A stretch of DNA of 64,000 bases from Sulfurisphaera tokodaii str. 7 (lineage in GTDB: Archaea > Thermoproteota > Thermoprotei_A > Sulfolobales > Sulfolobaceae): the NCBI RefSeq assembly GCF_000011205.1, contig NC_003106.2, forward strand, positions 992,001 through 1,056,000. The letters run 5' to 3'. How positions within the stretch are numbered: position 1 is the first letter of the stretch; every line of letters starts with the position of its first letter. The position numbers and the translations under genes were made by a program. The notes under the pieces are model-generated. The model worked only from the letters and a program-made list of their open reading frames with translations, was not told the DNA's origin and searched no databases. Positions 58,148 through 64,000 of the stretch are shown here, piece by piece.

Positions 58148-58939
58148 TTAAGCACCAATTATACCGTAAATTCTGTTTAAGGAACCTAAAGCACCAAACT
58201 TCATCCCCAAATCTCCCTTAACTATAGATACTTTCTTATCCATAATGTCAAGTACCAGTAAAGCGTCATTTCTTTCACCTTCTACTATAGAACTCTCTAA
58301 CAGCTCTGAGACACTTATAGGACCTTGTAGCCTATTGCCAACTAAAAAGTAAGCCTTGTATTCTTTATATAAGTTTAACATGTCAAGTTCATGCGTTACT
58401 AAAATCCCCTCTTTACCGTACTCCTTTATATACCTGGATATCACATGCCTTCTGGCAGCATCTACATTCTCAAACGGTTCATCTAAACCCACTATTTCTG
58501 GCTGAGAGGCCAACGCTAATGAAGTCCTAACTAAAACTGACTGCCCCGCAGAAAGCTTATAAAGTTTCCTTCTTAGGATCTCTTCTCCAAGTTTTAGAGC
58601 CTTAAGCATTTCTAAGAATAAGTCTCTGTCTAAACCTTTGAGTTCCTCGTAAAGGTAAACTATATCGTTCACAGTTACACCTATTTCGTAAGCCTCAGGC
58701 AAGTTTGTAGAGTATCTAATATAATTCCTTATTTTTCTGACCTCCATCCCGTTTATAAATATATTTCCAGAATAAGGAAGTAAGCCAGAAATAGCCCTTA
58801 ATAGGGTAGTTTTGCCACTTCCGTTAGGTCCTAATATGATTACTTTCTCTCCATTTACCTCTAAGTTTATGTTCTCTAAGCTAAATCTTTCGTACCCCTT
58901 CCCTGATAAGGTAATTCCTACATTTTTTAGTTGAATCAT
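58148..58939 (-). CDS. ABC transporter ATP-binding protein (module 2)
   Basis: 263 aa. Walker A GPNGSGKTT (about 38-46), signature LSAGQSVLVRTSLALA, Walker B EIVGLDEPFENVD, switch VTHELDM. Layout is similar to the ATPase at 29261, and the gene is likewise GC-richer than its surroundings. The permease is encoded divergently at 59039. Confidence 0.87.
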   Translation of the reverse strand: MIQLKNVGITLSGKGYERFSLENINLEVNGEKVIILGPNGSGKTTLLRAISGLLPYSGNIFINGMEVRKIRNYIRYSTNLPEAYEIGVTVNDIVYLYEELKGLDRDLFLEMLKALKLGEEILRRKLYKLSAGQSVLVRTSLALASQPEIVGLDEPFENVDAARRHVISRYIKEYGKEGILVTHELDMLNLYKEYKAYFLVGNRLQGPISVSELLESSIVEGERNDALLVLDIMDKKVSIVKGDLGMKFGALGSLNRIYGIIGA

Positions 58940-59038
58940 TAATGTAATGTATATAATGAGGCAGTTATAAGATAAATTGTTGGTTCAGTTTCTGAACTAA
59001 TTAGAGCAAATATATGATTAAACCACCTATCACTAGAT

Positions 59039-59869
59039 ATGAGACTACAAATCTACCTCACCAAAAGGCTATTAACTAATCCAACTTTAGTAGGCTGGGG
59101 ATTGCTTTTTATGCTATTTTGGGCAGCTTTAGGTGCATTTGTGGAAAGTGCCTCTATACCTTCGCATCTGCCTATTGAGGATTACGAATTCTATACTTCT
59201 AGCTGGTACGGATTACTTGTCCTTCTCTCCTTCTCATCTATTGGTGTTTCATTATCATACAGTATAGCCTATCATACTGGTTCCATCCCATATCTTTTAA
59301 GATATAGTAAAATGAAGGCTTACGACTATATATTTGGGCTAACTATCGCTGGTGTAGTCACATCTGTAGTTTATAGCTTAATACTCCTAGCAGTAGTAGA
59401 CCTATTTTTCTCCCAGCACTTCGGTCTCCAAATGAGACCGGCAAACATACCCTTAATAGTGGTATCTAGCTTATTTGCGGGTCTTTTCTTTATTTCTTTC
59501 TCTTTGTTCCTTGAATTGATGGTGATTAAATACTTAGGTTTTAATCCGGCTACGAGCCAAGCAGTTAATTTTATCCCGTTAATTTTAGGGTACTTATTTG
59601 GGTTTGCTGCACTATATCTTAACTTGGGTAACCTAATATACGGTTCACCGTTTGCAGATATAGAGTATTTATTAACGGAAGGATATTATGGACATAAGAT
59701 TTATATGAATGCACTTATTAGTGCAACAACTCTTCCAGCTAGCGAAGTTTTCTCGGTTCTAACTGGATTTCTAGTACTAGTGGTATGGATTATAGCACTT
59801 TTCGGTATCTCACAGTTACTATTTAATAAAATGTATTATAGAAATATATACGAAAGTAAGATAGTATAA
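59039..59869 (+). CDS. ABC-2-type permease (module 2)
   Basis: 276 aa with six or seven helices. N-terminal QIYLTKRLLTNPTLVGWGLL then GLTIAGVVTSVVYSLILLAV, and a final helix before YYRNIYESKIV. It is divergent from the ATPase gene with 99 bp between them, so both promoters are in that gap. The substrate is unknown; module 1 at 28611 is of the same general type. Confidence 0.7.
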   Translation: MRLQIYLTKRLLTNPTLVGWGLLFMLFWAALGAFVESASIPSHLPIEDYEFYTSSWYGLLVLLSFSSIGVSLSYSIAYHTGSIPYLLRYSKMKAYDYIFGLTIAGVVTSVVYSLILLAVVDLFFSQHFGLQMRPANIPLIVVSSLFAGLFFISFSLFLELMVIKYLGFNPATSQAVNFIPLILGYLFGFAALYLNLGNLIYGSPFADIEYLLTEGYYGHKIYMNALISATTLPASEVFSVLTGFLVLVVWIIALFGISQLLFNKMYYRNIYESKIV

Positions 59870-60241
59870 TCTTTTTTAAAGATAAAAATTGCTATATAAA
59901 TCTTTATTTAAATTTCAGTGTTAGGAACCTAATTCTTTCCAAGGTGTATTGGGTCAAACATGCTAAGCTGGGTATTAGAGACTTTATTCGTCAGTATTGG
60001 AGTCTCTTTTTTCTGAGATAAATAATAACATTAGCCAAAATTGAGCAAAACCAGTAACATTCAAATAAAACCATATATATTTTATGATATAGAGTATAAT
60101 TAAATCAATTTTTATTAGAAAAACATGAAATATTGAATTAATTTCACGTGGTTAAAAAGGGTTACATAGAGTCAGCTGAGATTTGAAAAAACAACTCCAC
60201 AACTTGAGGTAAAACCCTGTGAAACAACTTCCCTCATCTCC
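59870..60241. other. Intergenic region before a transposase remnant
   Basis: About 370 bp, AT-rich, no open frame; the right-hand part may be the end of the decayed element that follows. Confidence 0.35.
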
Positions 60242-61150
60242 TTAAGGCAGGAAATCAATGAGAGACTGACAAGACTCCCACAACCCACCCAAAGAACGAA
60301 CCAAATAACAGAGGAGGATAAGAACCAACTCCTTCCTAACATCACAAGTCCTAACCCTAAACTCCTCTAGCGAACGAAAAGCATTCTCAACACCCCACCA
60401 CCCCTCCTCAGCCAAAACAACAGCAGTCCTAACATCAACCCCACAAGAAAAGCTATAATCATACCATCCTCCTCACCCTTCTTATTATCCCCCTTCCTCA
60501 AAATAACAAGATAAGCACCACTAACATGCCTAAAAACCAGTAACCTCACAATAAATAATATCAACATCCCCCAACTTGTCCTCATACTTCCTATACATCT
60601 GATACTTAGCGGTAATAACAAAATCCAAGAGAATAACCTCATCCACCGCAAACTATCACCATAAACAAGCCTAAGATCAAACTTGTCCAACTCCCCCAAA
60701 ATTGCATAAACCATTTCAAAATCTTTAGCAATATTTTTCACAGTTATAGGTAAAACATCAAGGAAAATACTCAAGAGGAAAATTGCAATTTGAACGAGAC
60801 CCCAAGAAGTTAGTGGGCTTAATCAATAAACTCTTATCCTTGTGGTACTGTGGTTGGGAATGGAGGTCAATAGCAACTCTCCTATTCCTAGTCTCCCTCA
60901 AGACTTTCTTTCCCATCTCCCTTAATGCCTTTCTAATATCATCAACGTCAATATTGTTCAAGAGCTTTAATGCTCTCCTCCCCTCATTCCCAAGCCTACT
61001 CAAGTAGATTCCTCTTGCCTTGAGTAAGGCTTTGAGGAGTTCTTCGGGGAAAAGTATATTAGCTAGAAAGGTGTAGATTAGTTTGAGGGCGGACCGGACG
61101 AAGTCCCTGTTGTAGGATTTAGTCCGCTTGGTTTGGTTCTTGTGTCTCAT
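60242..61150 (-). pseudogene. DDE transposase remnant, several frameshifts
   Basis: From ATG 61150: MRHKNQTKRTKSYNRDFVRS, ALKLIYTFLANILFPEELLK, ALREMGKKVLRETRNRRVAI, DLHSQPQYHKDKSLLIK (first Asp block). After shifts: ILLDFVITAKYQMYRKYEDK, RHVSGAYLVILRKG, and finally VDVRTAVVLAEEGWWGVENA with FRSLEEFRVRTCDVRKELVL, the C-terminal Glu block, to TAA at 60242. It is a single-ORF Sulfolobus IS transposase of the ISC1217 kind by memory; the family is not certain. No terminal repeats were found. Confidence 0.68.
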
Positions 61151-61190
61151 ATGTTTAGGTCCGCCCTCTAATATACAAACTTTTATCAAA

Positions 61191-61433
61191 AATTAGTGTT
61201 CACTAGATTTTTTTTGAATTTTGTTCATCTCATTTTTTACACGAAAAAAGAGATTCCCATACTGACGTGGAAGACGCACTGGACTCGTTATCCCCGTAGG
61301 TTTGTTAGAGGCAGTAGCGTGTAGTGTCTATATAAGAATTTCTCCGGTTCATTGAAATTCGTTTAGGAGATGCTCTATGTTTGATGAAAACTTTTAAGTT
61401 ATGTTAAAGTAAAATAACTGCTATTATAAAAAA
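61191..61433. other. Intergenic region upstream of the remnant
   Basis: AT-rich with a short GC-richer stretch (about 61255-61340) that looks like worn coding sequence; not identifiable. Confidence 0.3.
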
Positions 61434-61901
61434 TTATGAGCTAAAAGCAGTTTCATTAGGATATATTGTGGCGAATATAGTTACATTATAATATGTGAGT
61501 TGTAGAATTAGTGTAGTATTCCAAACATTATTGGGAAGTGTAAAATTATAAATTAGAGGGGAGGGTAGATTTCCGACAATTTGATATCCGTTCGGTGTAA
61601 ATTTAATCGCATTAACTTGACTCGTTATATTAAGAATTTGCCCTTTGTTCAATGAAAAAACACCAACCATTTTTGCATAGCTAATAGCCTTAGGTACTAT
61701 TAAATATGAGTGAGTAGGGGTAGAATTAAAATAAATGATAATGGTGCCGCCGTTAATTTGATTTTCTGCCACTTGAACTAGATTATAGGGTTGTGTACTA
61801 GGTTTCGAGTAATCTAAAATCAATAGAAAAGTAGGAATTAGTATTAATGCTATTATTACGATAGCAATTAAAAACCCGATAAACGTTGATTGTGCCTTCA
61901 T
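61434..61901 (-). CDS. Pilin-like exported protein
   Basis: 155 aa. N-terminus MKAQSTFIGFLIAIVIIALI has the form of an archaeal class III (type IV pilin) signal peptide: short basic start, Ala before the cleavage point, then a long hydrophobic helix. The rest is beta-rich with N-x-T sites (FNSTPT, LNITSQ, YNFTLP, WNTTLI). A Shine-Dalgarno GGTG lies just before the ATG. It follows the larger pilin-signal gene by 15 bp in one operon. Confidence 0.65.
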   Translation of the reverse strand: MKAQSTFIGFLIAIVIIALILIPTFLLILDYSKPSTQPYNLVQVAENQINGGTIIIYFNSTPTHSYLIVPKAISYAKMVGVFSLNKGQILNITSQVNAIKFTPNGYQIVGNLPSPLIYNFTLPNNVWNTTLILQLTYYNVTIFATIYPNETAFSS

Positions 61902-61916
61902 TAATAAACACCAAAA

Positions 61917-63311
61917 TTAAGTTAGAGGCTGCCAATATAACTCAGTACCATAATAAACCGTTATTGTCATTGGTTGATTTATTATTACATATCCTGGAAT
62001 ATTAGGGAAGTAGTATTTACAGGTACCGTTGGAGTATTGGAATATTACTTCAACCGCGCCATAAGTAGAGTAGCCAGTAAAAGTGCCTATCGGAACAAAG
62101 GTATAGTTACCTCCAATAATAAAGGGTGAAGTACCGTACTCATATTCTACATTCCCAATACTTACGTTATCGTTATATTTATTATAATATGCAATTAATC
62201 TGACATTATAGTAATTGTAGTTGTTCTTATAGTTTATTGATACTACAGGATTAGTATTCAGTGGTATGAAAGCTAATAGGGATGTTGCTTTATAAACTGA
62301 TGATTGCGTACCATATTGTATTGTGGTATTTGAGTAAATATAATGTCTTATAATTCCGCTTGAAGTTTGAGAAGTATAATTTCCTTGAATTGTTAATACT
62401 GTGATATTAATGAACCCTGCAGGCACTTGAACTGTTTTAGTTTCAATAAAAGTTTGAGAATTACCATCTACTATTACGTTAACATACCCTGGGTAATTTG
62501 ATTCAAGAGTAACGGTAACTTGTGCTGTAATTTGTGTATAGTTAGCTATAAGTACTAAAGGACTACCAGATAAAGTAACCTTAATCCCTTGAGTTGTTGT
62601 ACTGTTTATTGTAGCACTTCCTAATTTTATCCAGTTATAAAACACACCAGTAATTATTTGACCTTTAGAATTCTGATAATACACGTACTGAGGGGCTCTT
62701 ACTACAAATGTACCAGTTCTGTTTGGAAATACTATAGGAGTAGTATAGTTTGTTAAAGTTCCCATAATATTAGTAGTTATGTTTGTACTAACTCCTATAG
62801 GACCATTTTTAGTATATATTTGAGCTAATATTGTAACACCGGCTTTTCCGTTAAAGGATACGGGTCCTATACTTGAATTAGGCTGTAAAAAGAAGATGTT
62901 ACCTAAAGAGGTTACTATAATAATTGGGCTATTCTGAACATAAGTTGGTAACAAAAGTACTTCTGACTGGTTTAACTTTATGGGATATTTTAAGCTAGTT
63001 ATATTTTGCCACACACCGTTCTGATTTAAATATAATATACTAGTTATAGTTACATTCGAAGGGGGTACGAATGTTCCGTTACTATAGACCACAAGTATAC
63101 TACTACCGTTGTAGTAAAATGCTGGATGCCCCGTAATAACCTGATTAACTTGTAAGTTCCTAAGATAAATATAATTGTTAACTATTTGCTGAGAAACTAC
63201 ACTGGAACTAAGAGAAGAGTTATAGTATATAAGGAGTGGTACGAATATAACTAATATTATAATTAATACGATTATAACTGAAATTACATTAGATAAGGCT
63301 TTCTTCCTCAT
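61917..63311 (-). CDS. Large secreted protein with pilin-type signal
   Basis: 464 aa from the ATG at 63311; GGTGGGGG just upstream is a strong Shine-Dalgarno and fixes this start over one at 63350. N-terminus MRKKALSNVISVIIVLIIIL is a class III signal (cleavage after KKA). The body is beta-rich, Thr/Asn/Tyr-rich and has many N-x-S/T sites, with repeated Ig-like strands (VTVTLESNYPGYVNVIVDGN). Probably a surface adhesin or pilus component. It overlaps the preceding gene by 4 bp. Confidence 0.68.
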   Translation of the reverse strand: MRKKALSNVISVIIVLIIILVIFVPLLIYYNSSLSSSVVSQQIVNNYIYLRNLQVNQVITGHPAFYYNGSSILVVYSNGTFVPPSNVTITSILYLNQNGVWQNITSLKYPIKLNQSEVLLLPTYVQNSPIIIVTSLGNIFFLQPNSSIGPVSFNGKAGVTILAQIYTKNGPIGVSTNITTNIMGTLTNYTTPIVFPNRTGTFVVRAPQYVYYQNSKGQIITGVFYNWIKLGSATINSTTTQGIKVTLSGSPLVLIANYTQITAQVTVTLESNYPGYVNVIVDGNSQTFIETKTVQVPAGFINITVLTIQGNYTSQTSSGIIRHYIYSNTTIQYGTQSSVYKATSLLAFIPLNTNPVVSINYKNNYNYYNVRLIAYYNKYNDNVSIGNVEYEYGTSPFIIGGNYTFVPIGTFTGYSTYGAVEVIFQYSNGTCKYYFPNIPGYVIINQPMTITVYYGTELYWQPLT

Positions 63312-64000
63312 AGTCCCCCACCTGGAGATGTAGTACCACCATATTCCCATTCTTCATAATTAATAATAGTCACTGGCATTGATACGGTAAAATAAGAATT
63401 GCCATTTGGATAGCCATTTTGTCCAATATATATTGTTTGAGTATTCCCATTAGCGTAATTTACAGTTATACATTGCGGATATGATAACAATGATACATAA
63501 GTTTGAGATATACCTAGCAGTGGTAATTGCAGTAGTAATTTATAAGTTCCAATAGGCGACTGGCTCAAATAATCGTAAGTCACTTTGAATTTACTATTTG
63601 CTGGCACATAGAATTTTTGAGGCATGTAATTAGAAGTTGGTCCCCAATCATATGTGTTATTTATCTGAATGAGTTGTCCAGCAAGATCTCCAAGAATAGG
63701 TGAGGTATTAGAAACCAAAGTTACACCGTTGGGTAAATAGAAATTATTTTTCACGATAACAAGGTAATAAACTTGGCTTACTTGATAATTACCGTAGACA
63801 GTCCCACTACTATTCACAAATATTTCGTTTTTATTTACAACTTGTATGTTGTTTGAACTCGTCGAAAGCCCAGTTAATTGATAAGTATTTATTTCACCAG
63901 CGTAGATAGTCGTTCTAGAGTACGTGTAGTTAAACGTAATATTATATGTTATAGGAAATTGAATTATATGATAACCATAAGTTAGTTGTAAAGTTGCACC
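63308..64000 (-). CDS. Surface protein, partial at right edge
   Basis: The frame is open to the right edge (230 codons visible); an internal GTG at 63817 is not the real start. The sequence is beta-rich and Asn/Thr/Tyr-rich (LQLTYGYHIIQFPITYNITF, GQLIQINNTYDWGPTSNYMP, ITVNYANGNTQTIYIGQNGY) and ends GGTTSPGGGL. It resembles the gene at 61917 in composition, so the two probably make up one cell-surface structure. The 4-bp overlap with that gene shows an operon. Confidence 0.65.
   Translation of the reverse strand, partial: GATLQLTYGYHIIQFPITYNITFNYTYSRTTIYAGEINTYQLTGLSTSSNNIQVVNKNEIFVNSSGTVYGNYQVSQVYYLVIVKNNFYLPNGVTLVSNTSPILGDLAGQLIQINNTYDWGPTSNYMPQKFYVPANSKFKVTYDYLSQSPIGTYKLLLQLPLLGISQTYVSLLSYPQCITVNYANGNTQTIYIGQNGYPNGNSYFTVSMPVTIINYEEWEYGGTTSPGGGL

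Noticed and set aside
60367-60774. 135-aa membrane-like protein
   Set aside because: It is a wrong-frame reading of the broken transposase; the proper frames on either side give transposase blocks.

Overview
The window is about one-third G+C DNA from a thermoacidophilic crenarchaeon of the Sulfolobales, close to Sulfurisphaera/Sulfolobus tokodaii-type genomes. This rests on the AT-rich composition, archaeal TATA boxes about 26 bp upstream of many start codons (mostly leaderless genes; Shine-Dalgarno sites only inside operons), a DUF973 membrane protein, a HerA/NurA-type pair, class III (pilin-type) signal peptides, GTP-type PEP carboxykinase, and Sulfolobus-style IS605, IS607, IS1 and IS4-like elements. 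No rRNA, tRNA or CRISPR array was seen.

Layout. (1) 0-1.3 kb: a Tat-exported molybdopterin oxidoreductase with a membrane partner running off the left edge, then a Ser/Met-rich membrane-anchored peptide. (2) 1.5-26.9 kb: a nitrogen-scavenging island with two dihydropyrimidinase/hydantoinase-type amidohydrolases, a cytosine-deaminase-like amidohydrolase, a xanthine-dehydrogenase-type Mo subunit, a nitrilase-fold carbamoylase, a Rieske oxygenase, an FAD-linked oxidase, an Lrp/AsnC regulator, cyanase, a complete urease operon (ureAB fusion-C-E-F-G-D), arginine deiminase, three related APC permeases and two paralogous metallophosphoesterases. The shared logic is release of ammonia and CO2 from cyclic amides, carbamoyl compounds, cyanate, urea and arginine. 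(3) 27-28.4 kb: a graveyard of toxin-antitoxin genes (MNT nucleotidyltransferase, VapB, VapC), all broken. (4) 28.6-30.9 kb: a tight five-gene operon encoding a 145-aa protein, an unannotated 49-aa seven-cysteine peptide, a small membrane protein and an ABC exporter; this is one of the two best candidates for an undescribed system. (5) 31-32.2 kb: a decayed IS4-like element with recognisable terminal repeats. (6) 32.3-39 kb: a DUF973 protein, then a HerA-like ATPase convergent with a NurA-like nuclease, and a Csx1-like CARF protein upstream of the nuclease; this is the second candidate system. (7) 39.2-40.2 kb: a 213-bp MITE with perfect inverted repeats and an 8-bp target duplication beside an IS1-family remnant and a truncated gene. 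(8) 40.3-42.6 kb: a thioesterase and a HypA/MinD-type (HypB-AT) nickel-maturation pair with no hydrogenase in sight. (9) 42.9-50.4 kb: an IS200/IS605 element with frameshifted tnpB, two MFS transporters, SfsA, and an IS607 element with intact tnpB. (10) 50.8-59.9 kb: an amidohydrolase, PEPCK, a cluster of exported proteins around a membrane-anchored winged-helix regulator with many GTTTC/GAAAC half-sites, a membrane dipeptidase, and a second ABC module with its own regulator. (11) 60.2-61.2 kb: a broken DDE transposase. (12) 61.4-64 kb: secreted, pilin-signal surface proteins, the last cut by the right edge.

How the parts may work together: the urease needs nickel, and the HypA/HypB-AT pair 20 kb away may supply it. 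Arginine deiminase and its adjacent permease, the amidohydrolase/carbamoylase set and cyanase all feed ammonia. Identities are from motif recognition only; no database search was possible.
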